Shown here in pieces: positions 43,460 through 53,110 of a DNA stretch of 64,000 nucleotides. Made by a program: the position numbers and the translations under genes. The stretch's first letter is position 1. Every line of letters starts with the position of its first letter. The notes beneath the pieces are model-generated. The model was not told where the DNA came from. It did not search any database and saw nothing but the letters and a program-made list of their open reading frames with translations. Source of the stretch: Ancylobacter oerskovii (lineage in GTDB: Bacteria > Pseudomonadota > Alphaproteobacteria > Rhizobiales > Xanthobacteraceae); the NCBI RefSeq assembly GCF_018390555.1, contig NZ_JAHBGB010000002.1, forward strand, positions 310,001 through 374,000, given 5' to 3'.

Positions 43460-44776
43460 TCAGCCGGTCCGGCGGGCGGCGGTCGCGTAGTCGACATTGC
43501 CGCCGCCATAGCGGCGCACGCGCACATTCGCCTGCTCGGCATGGCCGAGAAAACCTTCGAGCACGCAGAGCCGCGAGCAATATGCGCCCACCTCGGCGCT
43601 GGCCGCGTCGCTGATCACCTTCTGGTAGGTGCAGGTCTTGAGGAACTTGCCGACCCACAGCCCGCCGGTGTAGCGCGCCGCCTTCTTGGTCGGCAGCGTG
43701 TGGTTGGTGCCGATCACCTTGTCGCCATAGGCGACATTGGTGCGCGGGCCCAGGAACAGCGCACCGTAATTGCGCATGTTGTTCAGGAAATAATCCGGGT
43801 CGGCGGTCATCACCTGCACATGTTCGGAGGCGATGCGATCGGCCTCGACGACCATCTCGTCGACACTGTCACAGACGATCACCTCGCCGAAATCGCGCCA
43901 CGCCGCCGCGGCGATCTCCGCCGTCGGCAGGATGGTGAGCAGCCGCTCCACCTCCGCCATGGTCTCGCGCGCCAGCCTTTCCGAATTGGTGAGCAGCACC
44001 GCCGGTGAGGTCGGCCCGTGCTCGGCCTGCCCGAGCAGGTCGGTCGCGCAGATCTCCGCATCCACCGTTTCGTCGGCGATCACCAGCGTCTCGGTCGGAC
44101 CGGCGAAAAGGTCGATGCCGACCCGGCCATAGAGCTGGCGCTTCGCTTCGGCGACGAAGGCGTTGCCCGGTCCCACCAGCATGTCGACCGGCGCGATGGT
44201 CTCGGTGCCCAGCGCCATCGCCGCCACCGCCTGCACGCCGCCCAGCACCAGGATCTCTTCGGCGCCGGCGAGATGCATCGCCGCCACGATGGCCGGGTGC
44301 GGCCCGTTCTGGAACGGCGGCGCCGCCGCCACCACGCTCTTCACGCCCGCCACCTTGGCGGTCACCACGCTCATATGCGCGGAGGCGACCATCGGATATT
44401 TGCCGCCCGGCACATAGCAGCCGACCCGCTCCACCGGCACGTTCCTGTGCCCCAGGATCACCCCCGGCAGCGTCTCCACCTCGAGGTCGAGCATGCAGGC
44501 GCGCTGCTTCTCGGCGAAGTTGCGCACCTGCGCCTGCGCGAAGCGGATGTCGTCGAGATCGGCCTTCGATACCCGGGACAGCGCCGCCTCGATCTCCTGT
44601 TCCGACAGGCGGAAGCTCGCCGGCGACCAGGCGTCGAAGCGCTCGGAATAGGCGCGCACCGCCGCGTCGCCCCCCGCCTCGATTTCCTTGAGCAGGGTCT
44701 CGACGGTGGCGCGCACCTGCGCGTCGGCATCGGCGCGCTCCTCGACGGAGCGCGCGGTCTTGAGATGGCGGGCCAT
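43460..44776 (-). CDS. Histidinol dehydrogenase-family NAD-dependent dehydrogenase (catabolic paralogue)
   Basis: A 438-aa HisD-fold protein: [59 protein letters not shown] and SEHVQVMT, with the zinc/catalytic His and Glu positions. It is not in a his operon. The SEHVQ and TYQKVISDA segments resemble HpsN-type sulfopropanediol dehydrogenases, HisD paralogues that oxidise an alcohol through the aldehyde to the acid, but assignment by eye is not secure. GGGAGGAAAAC precedes the ATG. Divergent from the VOC/monooxygenase operon, with two operator-like sequences between them. Confidence 0.82.
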   Translation of the reverse strand: MARHLKTARSVEERADADAQVRATVETLLKEIEAGGDAAVRAYSERFDAWSPASFRLSEQEIEAALSRVSKADLDDIRFAQAQVRNFAEKQRACMLDLEVETLPGVILGHRNVPVERVGCYVPGGKYPMVASAHMSVVTAKVAGVKSVVAAAPPFQNGPHPAIVAAMHLAGAEEILVLGGVQAVAAMALGTETIAPVDMLVGPGNAFVAEAKRQLYGRVGIDLFAGPTETLVIADETVDAEICATDLLGQAEHGPTSPAVLLTNSERLARETMAEVERLLTILPTAEIAAAAWRDFGEVIVCDSVDEMVVEADRIASEHVQVMTADPDYFLNNMRNYGALFLGPRTNVAYGDKVIGTNHTLPTKKAARYTGGLWVGKFLKTCTYQKVISDAASAEVGAYCSRLCVLEGFLGHAEQANVRVRRYGGGNVDYATAARRTG

Positions 44777-44840
44777 GTTTTCCTCCCGGCGCCGGCTGCG
44801 GTACCGATCCGGTACACCCTTGTATCCGGTCGCGATCAGT

Positions 44841-44929
44841 TGTTATTTATCGAGTGAAAACTAAATCCGGCGAGAGTGTCAAGCCTCGCTTGCCCGCCGT
44901 CCGCCTCCATGTTATTTATCAAGCGATAA
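44841..44929. promoter_or_regulatory. Two operator-like sites in the divergent HisD-family/VOC promoter region
   Basis: TGTTATTTATC occurs at 44841 and again at 44910, 69 bp apart. The second extends to the perfect palindrome TTATCAAGCGATAA (44916-44929), which ends 7 bp before the AGGAGG of the VOC gene. The first continues as TTATCGAGTGAAAA, with one mismatch to the palindrome. On the minus strand TTGACA near 44883-44878 is a plausible -35 for the HisD-family gene. Same site family as at 28939 and 32986. Confidence 0.65.
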
Positions 44930-44946
44930 TTAATAGGAGGAACGCC

Positions 44947-45423
44947 ATGCGAGCCACCGGCCTGAACCACCTCTCCATCGGCGCGAAGGACGTCGATGCC
45001 TCCGTGCGTTTCTATGTCGAGATGTTCGGCATGGAGGTGATCCCCACCTACAATTTCGGCTTCCGCACCCAGTATCTGCGCTGCGGCAGCCAGCAGCTGC
45101 ACATTTTCGGCCTGCCCGACGCCACGCCGCACTACCAGCACTTCGCGATCAACGTCGACGACTTCATGGGCGTGTATGAGCGTGCCCGCGACGCCGGCCT
45201 CATCGACCACGCCACCTTCGGCAACGGCGTCAACGAGATGCCGGATGGCACGGTGCAGCTCTATCTGCGCGATCCCGGCGGCAATCTCGTCGAGGTCGAC
45301 TGGCCGGATGTCGCCAGCCTCGACACCGCGCGCATCCCCGAGCTGAAGCGCCTTGCCGACCGCTTCGAGCAGGTGGGCGAGAATCTCGAGGCGACGCTGT
45401 TCCTCGACCGCCGCCGCGCATGA
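44947..45423 (+). CDS. VOC family protein (glyoxalase/extradiol dioxygenase fold)
   Basis: A 158-aa vicinal-oxygen-chelate protein: GLNHLSIGAKDVDASVRFYVEMFGMEV (first metal His), HYQHFAINVDD and LYLRDPGGNLVEVDWPD (Glu). It could be a ring-cleavage dioxygenase, isomerase or lyase. A perfect AGGAGG lies 7 nt before the ATG. First gene of an operon with a flavin monooxygenase, so a paired aromatic hydroxylation and ring-cleavage role is possible but unproven. Confidence 0.85.
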   Translation: MRATGLNHLSIGAKDVDASVRFYVEMFGMEVIPTYNFGFRTQYLRCGSQQLHIFGLPDATPHYQHFAINVDDFMGVYERARDAGLIDHATFGNGVNEMPDGTVQLYLRDPGGNLVEVDWPDVASLDTARIPELKRLADRFEQVGENLEATLFLDRRRA

Positions 45424-45435
45424 AGGGAGGCGACG

Positions 45436-46662
45436 ATGAGCGATATGACGACGGCCCCCCTCGCCTCCCCGCGCGCGATGCGCTCGCCTGTCGAGCAGCG
45501 CCACGACGAGATGCTCCAGCGCGCCATCGATCTCGCCTCGGTCCTTGCCGGCCGCGCGCCGCGCGCCGAGGAACTGCGCCGCCTGCCGCCGGAAAGCGAG
45601 CGCGACCTGCATGAGAGCGGCCTCTACCGCATGCTGCAGCCGGCCGCGCTCGGCGGGTCCGAGCTCGGCTATGAGAGCCTGATCACCATCGGTGCCGCGC
45701 TGGCCGCCGGCTGCGCCTCCACGGCGTGGAACCTCACCAATCTCGCCAGCCATCACTGGATGCTGGCGATGTTCCCGCCCGCGGCGCAGGACCGCATCTG
45801 GAAGGAGGATCCCGACGCGCTGATCGCCTCGTCCTTCGTCTTTCCGGCGGCGAAGGTGGCGAAGGCTCCCGGCGGCTATGTGGTTTCCGGGCGCTGGCCG
45901 TTTTCCTCCGGCGTCGACGTCTGCTCCTGGAACATGCTGGCGGGCATCGTCCGCGCCGAGGGCGAGGCACCCGACCATCGCGTCTTCCTCATCCCCCGTT
46001 CCGACTACCGCATCCTCGACACCTGGCACGTCACCGGCCTCAAGGGCACCGGCTCCAACGACGTGGTGTGCGAGGAGGTGTTCGTGCCGGAAGCGATGAG
46101 CGTCTCGGTCGCGGATCTGAAGGGCGGCGCCACGCCCGGCAGCGAGCGCCACCCCGCCCCGCTCTACCGGCTGCCGGTGTTCGCGCTGTTCCCGGCGATT
46201 CTCTCCGGGGTAGGGCTCGGCAATGGCGAGGGCGCGCTCACCGATTATGTGGGCTCCACCCGCAAGCGGTCGGCCAATTACACCGGCGCCCGCCTCGCCG
46301 AATTGCAGAGCATCCAGATCCACATCGGCAGCGCCGCCACTCGGCTCAGCCATGCCCGGCGGATGATGCTCGGCATTTGCGAGGAGGCGATGCGCGACGC
46401 CGAGCGCGGACATGTCCCGGACACGGTGACGAAATTCGCCTATCGGCGCGACCTCGCCCACGCGACCGGGCTGGCGCGGGAAGCGGTCGACGAGATCAAC
46501 GCCGGCAGCGGCGCCCAGGGGTTGTATCTCGCCGGTAGCCAGCAGCGCCGTTTTCGCGATGCTCATGCTATAACGGCGCATATCGCCTTCAGCACCGATG
46601 TCGCCAACGCCGCCTTCGGGCGCCTGGCCCTGGGGATGGAAAGCGACAATCCGGTCGTGTGA
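45436..46662 (+). CDS. Acyl-CoA dehydrogenase-fold flavin monooxygenase (group D, HsaA/HpaB-like)
   Basis: A 408-aa protein of the acyl-CoA dehydrogenase superfamily in its two-component monooxygenase branch: LYRMLQPAALGGSELGYESL, SGRWPFSSGVDVCSWNMLAG and TWHVTGLKGTGSNDV near the flavin site, then a helical C-terminus. It lacks the acyl-CoA dehydrogenase catalytic Glu context. Such enzymes use reduced FMN or FAD from a separate reductase to hydroxylate phenolic or other substrates. No reductase gene is adjacent; those at 5330 and 58731 could serve. It starts 12 bp after the VOC gene, with GGGAGG. Confidence 0.85.
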   Translation: MSDMTTAPLASPRAMRSPVEQRHDEMLQRAIDLASVLAGRAPRAEELRRLPPESERDLHESGLYRMLQPAALGGSELGYESLITIGAALAAGCASTAWNLTNLASHHWMLAMFPPAAQDRIWKEDPDALIASSFVFPAAKVAKAPGGYVVSGRWPFSSGVDVCSWNMLAGIVRAEGEAPDHRVFLIPRSDYRILDTWHVTGLKGTGSNDVVCEEVFVPEAMSVSVADLKGGATPGSERHPAPLYRLPVFALFPAILSGVGLGNGEGALTDYVGSTRKRSANYTGARLAELQSIQIHIGSAATRLSHARRMMLGICEEAMRDAERGHVPDTVTKFAYRRDLAHATGLAREAVDEINAGSGAQGLYLAGSQQRRFRDAHAITAHIAFSTDVANAAFGRLALGMESDNPVV

Positions 46663-46686
46663 CAGCGCGACACCGGAAAGGACGAG

Positions 46687-47376
46687 ATGATGACACCACG
46701 CTCATCCCTATCGCCCGCCGCCGCGAAGCCGGTGGCGGCGCGGCGCACCCGCAACAAGCCCGAGGAACGGCACAGGGAGTTCGTCCGCAAGGCCGTCGAA
46801 TTGTTCGCCGAGATCGGCTTCGAAGCCGGCACCCGCGAGCTCGCCCAGCGGCTCGGCGTCACCCAGCCCCTGCTCTACCGCTATTTCCCCAGCAAGGACG
46901 ACCTGATCGCCGCCGTCTACCAGGAGATCTACGTCAATCGCTGGAAGAAGGAATGGCGCGAAGGCCTCATCGACGACACCCGCCCGATTCGCGAGCGCAT
47001 CATCGCCTTCTACGAGGATTACACGGCGACGATCTTCACGCCGGAATGGATCCGCATCTATCTCTTCGCCGGCCTGCGCGGCGTCGACATCAACCGCCGC
47101 TACGCCGCCACCGTGGAGGAGGAGATCCTGCGGCCGATCACCCTCGCCACCCGCCACAGCTTCGGCCTTGGCGAGGAGCCGCCGACGCCGGAGGAGGTCG
47201 AGCTGTTCTGGACCCTGCAGGGCGGCATCTTCTACTATGGCGTGCGGGAGATCGTGTACCAGTTCCCGATGCCGGTGGACCGTTCGGCCATGATCCGCAA
47301 CGCCGTCGACACCTTCCTCGCCGGCGTCGGCCCGGTGCTGAAGCGGCTGGCCGAGCGCGTGGAGGTTCCGGCTTAG
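46687..47376 (+). CDS. TetR/AcrR family transcriptional regulator
   Basis: A 229-aa TetR protein with a ~25-residue basic N-terminal extension, then the helix-turn-helix FAEIGFEAGTRELAQRLGV and LLYRYFPSKDDLI. The C-terminal domain includes YQEIYVNRWKKEW. It begins 24 bp after the monooxygenase stop with AAGGACGAG, so it is likely cotranscribed with, and may control, the VOC/monooxygenase operon. Confidence 0.9.
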   Translation: MMTPRSSLSPAAAKPVAARRTRNKPEERHREFVRKAVELFAEIGFEAGTRELAQRLGVTQPLLYRYFPSKDDLIAAVYQEIYVNRWKKEWREGLIDDTRPIRERIIAFYEDYTATIFTPEWIRIYLFAGLRGVDINRRYAATVEEEILRPITLATRHSFGLGEEPPTPEEVELFWTLQGGIFYYGVREIVYQFPMPVDRSAMIRNAVDTFLAGVGPVLKRLAERVEVPA

Positions 47377-47472
47377 ACCATTCGACGATGGACGCTCGAA
47401 CATCTCCGCTTTGATCGAAGATGCCGCGCGCCTATGATCGGCGCGGAGTCCATCGCCCGAGCGGAGAGCGCC

Positions 47473-48207
47473 GTGTCCCTTCAATCCGTTTCGCCCGGCG
47501 ACGACGATGCCACCACGCTGGGCATCGAGATCTATGCCCGCCTGCGGCGCGATCTCATCGCCGGACATTTGAAGCCGGGCGAGCGCCTGCGCTTCCGCCA
47601 GCTCAGCGCCGCCTATGGCGTCGGCATCGCGCCGCTGCGCGAGGCGCTCTCGCGGCTGGTGTCCGACCAGCTGGTGCGCTTCGAAGGCCATCGCGGCTAC
47701 ACGGTGGCGCCGCTGTCGCTGTCCGATCTCCACGATCTGTGCGCGCTGCGCACCGAGCTCAGCTGCAACGCGCTGCGCCGCTCCATCGCCGGCGGCGACG
47801 AGGATTGGGAGGCCGAGATCCTCGCCGCCCTGCACCGGCTGGAGCGCACGCCGCTCCCGCATTCGGTGGAGGACCGCAAGACCGTGGACGAATGGGAGCA
47901 GCGGCACGATCGTTTCCACCACAGCCTCATCGCCGCCTGCGGCTCGCCGTGGCTACTGCATTTCTGCGGCGCGCTCTCCGATCATTTCCAGCGCTACCGC
48001 CGGGCGGTGATCGTCGTCACCTCCTCGTCGGAAGCGCTGCTCAAGCGGGTGCGCGAGCAGCACCGCACCGTCGCCGAGGCGGCGATCGCCCGCGACGCCG
48101 AGCGCGCCACCACCATCCTCGCCGAGCATTTCCAGGGCAGCGTCGAGGTGGTGATCCGCAATTACGAGGAGGTCTCGCGCAGCCTCTCCGCGGGCAATGG
48201 CGACTGA
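47473..48207 (+). CDS. GntR family regulator with FCD domain
   Basis: About 244 aa. Winged helix-turn-helix (IYARLRRDLIAGHLKPGERL, VGIAPLREALSRLV) followed by an FCD ligand-binding domain with RHDRFHHSLIAACGS. The preferred start is the GTG at 47473, preceded by GCGGAGAG; an ATG at 47434 lacks a ribosome binding site. A palindrome TGTTCGAACA lies 47 bp after its stop, upstream of the LVIVD-protein gene, and may be its operator. Confidence 0.9.
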   Translation: MSLQSVSPGDDDATTLGIEIYARLRRDLIAGHLKPGERLRFRQLSAAYGVGIAPLREALSRLVSDQLVRFEGHRGYTVAPLSLSDLHDLCALRTELSCNALRRSIAGGDEDWEAEILAALHRLERTPLPHSVEDRKTVDEWEQRHDRFHHSLIAACGSPWLLHFCGALSDHFQRYRRAVIVVTSSSEALLKRVREQHRTVAEAAIARDAERATTILAEHFQGSVEVVIRNYEEVSRSLSAGNGD

Positions 48208-48238
48208 GGCTTCCGCGAACCACCAAGCTCCAACTTTA

Positions 48239-48263
48239 TTGACATCGATATTTTGTTCGAACA
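48239..48263 (+). promoter_or_regulatory. TTGACA and palindrome TGTTCGAACA upstream of LVIVD-protein gene
   Basis: TTGACA at 48239-48244 lies in a short AT-rich stretch, followed by the perfect 10-bp palindrome TGTTCGAACA at 48254-48263. No good -10 is visible at standard spacing, so the promoter itself is tentative. Binding by the adjacent GntR protein is a guess from position. Confidence 0.4.
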
Positions 48264-48335
48264 TCCTTGCGATTAACAATCACAAGGACCGTTCGACGGG
48301 CGCCTGCTCGCGACGATCCGTCGGGAGGACGCCGC

Positions 48336-49574
48336 ATGCTCGACCACACCAAGGCCGCCGACGTCAAAATCGACCTCATCTCCGGCATGCGGCTGATCGC
48401 GCATGACCCGCTGGCCGGTTTCGGCGGCGTGGGGGAAGGCATGTCGCTGCAGCGCGCGCCCGATGGCCGGCGCATATTGTGGGTGGCGCATGAAGGGCCG
48501 CCGAAGAACTTCACCGGCGTCGACGTCACCGATCCCTCCCGTCCGAAGGTGATCGTGCAGACCGAGCTGCCGCACAACAAGGTGCGTTCCAACTCGCTGG
48601 AAACCACCGGCGACATCATGGCCGTCGCCTACCAGACCGCGCAGCCGGGCCTGCAACCGGCGGGCATCGAGCTGTTCGACATCTCCGTGCCGGAGAACCC
48701 GCGCTCGATCAGCTTCTTCGACTGTTCGGGCCCGCATTCGCGCGGCGTGCACCAGGTGTGGTTCGTCGATGGCGAGTTCATCCATTGCGCCGCCGGCGCC
48801 GCCGACTTCACCCCGCGCAACCCGCTCGACGACCAGGCCTACCGCATCATCGACGTGCGCAACCCGTCGAAGCCGGTGGAGGCCGGCCGCTGGTGGATGC
48901 CCGGCACCGCCGAGGGCGACGACGCCCCGCCGCCGGAACGGCTGAAGATCGACAGCGGCTTTCGCTGCCACAACACCAATGTCTACCCGGACCGCCCCGA
49001 CCGCGCCTATGTCGGCTATATCGACGGCGGCTTCTATGTGATGGACATCTCCGACAAGTCGCGCCCCACCGTCATTTCCCGCTTCAGCCCGAACCCGCCC
49101 TTCCCCGGCTTCGCCCACACGCTGATGCCGCTGTTCGGCCGCGACCTCGCGGTGGCCAGCCACGAATGCATCCACGATGACGGCTTCGACTGGCCCAAGC
49201 TCACCTGGCTGCTCGACATCCGCCGCGAGGACAATCCGGTGCCGCTCTCCACCCTGCCCATGCCCTCCTTCGAGGAATATGGCCGCAAGGGCGGGCGCTT
49301 CGGTTGCCACAACCTGCACGAGAACCCGCCGCGCGACACCGCGCTGCATTCGGAGACGCTGCTGTTCTCGACGCTGTTCAATGGCGGCCTGCGCGTGCAC
49401 GACATTTCCGACCCGCTGATCCCCCGCGAAGTCGCCGCCTTCGTGCCCTCCGCCCCGCCCGGCGCCCGCGTGCCGGCGATCCAGATCAACGAGGTCTATG
49501 TCGACGAGAACGGCATCGTCTATTGCGGCGACCGCCATGCCGGCGGCATCTACATACTGGAACTCGACATCTGA
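48336..49574 (+). CDS. LVIVD-repeat (beta-propeller-like) protein
   Basis: A 412-aa protein with repeated units of the type D(I/V)SDP..P, including TGVDVTDPSRPKV, IELFDISVPENPR, RIIDVRNPSKPVE, FYVMDISDKSRPT and LRVHDISDPLIPRE, as in LVIVD-repeat proteins that probably fold as beta-propellers. No signal peptide is seen. Biochemical role unknown. Several His/Cys-rich loops (FRCHNTNV, ASHECIHDD, GCHNLHE) could bind metal. GGGAGGAC precedes the ATG; the metal-chaperone-type GTPase gene follows 20 bp downstream. Confidence 0.8.
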   Translation: MLDHTKAADVKIDLISGMRLIAHDPLAGFGGVGEGMSLQRAPDGRRILWVAHEGPPKNFTGVDVTDPSRPKVIVQTELPHNKVRSNSLETTGDIMAVAYQTAQPGLQPAGIELFDISVPENPRSISFFDCSGPHSRGVHQVWFVDGEFIHCAAGAADFTPRNPLDDQAYRIIDVRNPSKPVEAGRWWMPGTAEGDDAPPPERLKIDSGFRCHNTNVYPDRPDRAYVGYIDGGFYVMDISDKSRPTVISRFSPNPPFPGFAHTLMPLFGRDLAVASHECIHDDGFDWPKLTWLLDIRREDNPVPLSTLPMPSFEEYGRKGGRFGCHNLHENPPRDTALHSETLLFSTLFNGGLRVHDISDPLIPREVAAFVPSAPPGARVPAIQINEVYVDENGIVYCGDRHAGGIYILELDI

Positions 49575-49594
49575 GCCGGCGGGGAGGCACGGGC

Positions 49595-50617
<1,023 letters not shown>

Positions 50618-51143
50618 ATCGCGCCATTCATCCGGCCAGACGTCGGCCTCATATCCGGGATCGTAACCATGTATGCAATACGCGCCACCGACAACAACCA
50701 GGCATCTGCGCACATAAAACAACAATTTAGTCAGTATTCCTGACATTTTCCTACCCCTGACATTCTTGTTCATTTCCCTGAATCCTATCACACACCTCTC
50801 GATCATGTCGACGGTATACAGAAATTAGACAGGAAAATCAGCAAATAACTCCGCCATATACCTCATATAACGCCATATAAACTTACAGATATTCCACGGT
50901 TACGGATAAATCCTGTCCGGGACAGACTTGCGCCCGCATCCAGGCTTGATAAACCTGTTTCCCCGGATACACGATAAATACCTCATTCATGCCGAGAAGT
51001 ACTGTAGGTATGCCGTCCCGATATGGATCGATCCTGAATAAATATTTCATTTTAACTTGACAGTTCCGCAACAGCATCTTCTCTTCATGCCACAAGACGT
51101 CACAAGACGCTGTGTCACTGCCATGCCTGGGAAGGAACGCCAC
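50618..51143. other. AT-rich intergenic region
   Basis: A 526-bp gap markedly richer in A/T than the rest of the window. It holds no convincing gene: short frames here lack ribosome binding sites and coding character. Visible elements are a palindrome CTGTCC-N1-GGACAG at 50913-50925, a TTGACA at 51057 with no good -10, and a direct repeat CACAAGACG just before the TctC gene. It probably carries the promoter of the TTT operon; foreign origin is also possible. Confidence 0.6.
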
Positions 51144-52166
51144 ATGATCCAGCTTCACGTCGCTCCGCCGTTTCATTTGCGCCTCAAGCAATCCGCGGTC
51201 GCCATCGCGCTCGGCGCCGCGCTGGTCGCGGCACCGGCCGCGCTCAGGGCGCAGACCGCCCCCACCGGCCCCATCGAGATCACCACCGGCACCAGCCCCG
51301 GCGGCACGCCGGACGTGCTGATGCGCCGGGCCGCCAAGATCCTCAACGAGCAGAAGATCATCACCAACCCGCTGGTGGTGCAGAACCGCACCGGTGGCTC
51401 GTGGATGGTCGCGGCCAATTTCGTGATGGGCAAGAAGGGCGACCGCAACGTCGTGCTGTGCATCGCCCAGCCGATCCTCACCACCCCGATCACCCAGGGC
51501 CTGCCGACGCTCTATGACAAGCTCACCCCGATCAGCATGTTCATCCAGGGCGATCTGGTGCTGGTGGTGCAGCCCTCCTCGCCGGTGAAGGACCTGAAGC
51601 AGCTGGTCGCGCTCGCCGCCCAGCGCGAGCGCTCGGTGAAGGTGGCCGGCGCCCAGTCCGGTTCCACCGACCACATGGTGGCCGGCCTCGTCGAGAAGGC
51701 CGGCAAGGTGAAGCTGAACTACGTGCCCTTCGACGGTGGCGGCGCCGCCCAGGCCGCCTTCCTCGGCGGCAATGTCGACCTGATGACCCTCACCCCCAGC
51801 GAGGCGCTGCCGCTGGTGAAGAGCGGCAAGGCCCGCATCCTCGCCATCCTGTCGACCGAGCGCAGCACGGCGGCGGAGCTGAAGGATATCCCGACCGCCA
51901 GGGAGCAGGGCTTCGACATCGTCTGGGGTCAGTCCTGGGGCCTCGCCGGCCCGCCCGGCCTCGACGCCGACACGGTGAAGTTCTGGGACGACGCCATCGC
52001 CAAGCTGGTGGCCAACCCGGAATGGCAGGCGAGCCTCAAGGAAAACTTCCTGCGCAGCCGCATGGTGCCGGCCGCCGAGGTGAAACCCTACATGCAGAAG
52101 CTGCATGACGAACATCTGGCGCTGCTGCGCGACCTCGGCCTCGCCAAGCAGCCGGCGGTGCAGTGA
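51144..52166 (+). CDS. Tripartite tricarboxylate transporter substrate-binding protein (TctC/Bug family)
   Basis: A 340-aa periplasmic Bug-family protein with signal peptide (AVAIALGAALVAAPAA, cleavage near RAQ|T). The mature part has ITTGTSPGGTPDVLMRRAA, VVQNRTGG and YVPFDGGGAAQAAFLGG, the ligand-binding motifs of TctC. AAGGAACG precedes the ATG. TctB and TctA genes follow after a repeat block, so they form one transporter for a carboxylate. Likely substrates are the organic acids handled by the downstream enzymes. Confidence 0.92.
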   Translation: MIQLHVAPPFHLRLKQSAVAIALGAALVAAPAALRAQTAPTGPIEITTGTSPGGTPDVLMRRAAKILNEQKIITNPLVVQNRTGGSWMVAANFVMGKKGDRNVVLCIAQPILTTPITQGLPTLYDKLTPISMFIQGDLVLVVQPSSPVKDLKQLVALAAQRERSVKVAGAQSGSTDHMVAGLVEKAGKVKLNYVPFDGGGAAQAAFLGGNVDLMTLTPSEALPLVKSGKARILAILSTERSTAAELKDIPTAREQGFDIVWGQSWGLAGPPGLDADTVKFWDDAIAKLVANPEWQASLKENFLRSRMVPAAEVKPYMQKLHDEHLALLRDLGLAKQPAVQ

Positions 52167-52198
52167 GCGACGGGTGAAGTTCGCCCCGGCCGGCCGGG

Positions 52199-52571
52199 GG
52201 CCCCTCACCCCATCCCTCTCCCCCACGGGGAGAGGGGGCCGGTCGGGCCGGGTGGAACCGACGGCAGCTCTGGTGAAACGGATGCCGCATCGAACGTCGC
52301 CGCGTCTTTTCCCTCGCCCATGGGAGAGGGGCAGCAAGCCTCCCGATGCCTCGTCCGGCTCAAGCAAGCTCACCGACCGTGCCGCCGGGAACAACCTGCT
52401 CCCTCTCCCCGGTGGGGAGAGGGGTGGGGTGAGGGGGAAGCAACGCGTCCCAATCGCGCCCCCTCACCGACCCGCTTTGCGGGCCACCTCTCCGTCGAAG
52501 CTGGATGTTTCCGGCTTCGACCTTGACGGAACCGAACTCGGCAACAGCCGGGTTCGGGCGGGGAGAGGAAA
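52199..52571. repeat. GC-rich hairpin intergenic repeats between TctC and TctB genes
   Basis: The 474-bp gap holds copies of the element also seen at 8938-9323: CCCTCTCCCC-GGGGAGAGG at ~52210-52238, then from ~52400 a longer copy with GGGGAGAGG, GGTGAGGG, CCCTCACCGACCCGC and nested GTCGAAGC/GCTTCGAC-like and GAACTCGG/CCGGGTTC arms. No gene is seen. It separates the binding-protein gene from the membrane subunits, as the repeat at 8.9-9.3 kb does in another operon. Confidence 0.8.
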
Positions 52572-52640
52572 ACAAAGCGCCGGACGCTCCGTCCGCCCGG
52601 CCGCCTCTGCGCCTGAACGGAACCGGCAACGGAGCCTCGC

Positions 52641-53093
52641 ATGAAAGCCGTCAACGTCATCACCGCCCTGACGCTGCTCGCTCTCTCGGCCCTGGTGCTG
52701 CTCGGCACCTGGGAGCTGCCCTATTGGGCCGAGTTCGCGCCCGGCTCGGCCTTCGCCGCCTTCTGGGTGGCGGTGGTCGGCATCGTGCTCGCCATCGCGC
52801 TGCTGGTGACGACGGCGATGGACCATGGCGGCGAGCCGCACAGCTTCCCGGACCGGCGCGGCCTCGTGCGCGTCGCCGCGCTCGCCGCCGGCTTGTGGGT
52901 GATGGTGCTCGTCATCCCGCTCATCGGCTTCGTGCCCGCCGCCATCGCCTTTTCCCTGTTTCTGCTGCTCGGCATCGAACGGCGACCGCTGGTCCCCAGC
53001 CTGTTCACCACCGCGGTGATCACCGGCCTCGTCTATGGCGTGTTCATCGCGTGGCTCGGCATCGCCCTGCCCACCGGCCCGTTCGGCATCTGA
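52641..53093 (+). CDS. Tripartite tricarboxylate transporter, TctB family small subunit
   Basis: A 150-aa protein with four hydrophobic segments in the TctB arrangement (LTLLALSALVLLGTW, AFWVAVVGIVLAIALLV, a central LWVMVLVIPLIGFVPAAIAFSLFLL, and a final VITGLVYGVFIAWLGI). It is the small membrane subunit partnering TctA, whose gene follows after 17 bp. GGAGCC precedes the ATG. Confidence 0.88.
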   Translation: MKAVNVITALTLLALSALVLLGTWELPYWAEFAPGSAFAAFWVAVVGIVLAIALLVTTAMDHGGEPHSFPDRRGLVRVAALAAGLWVMVLVIPLIGFVPAAIAFSLFLLLGIERRPLVPSLFTTAVITGLVYGVFIAWLGIALPTGPFGI

Positions 53094-53110
53094 CAGCGCG
53101 GGAGCTTTCA

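Noticed and set aside
43460-44776. Histidine biosynthesis hisD
   Set aside because: No other his genes nearby, and the gene shares operators and divergent layout with catabolic genes.
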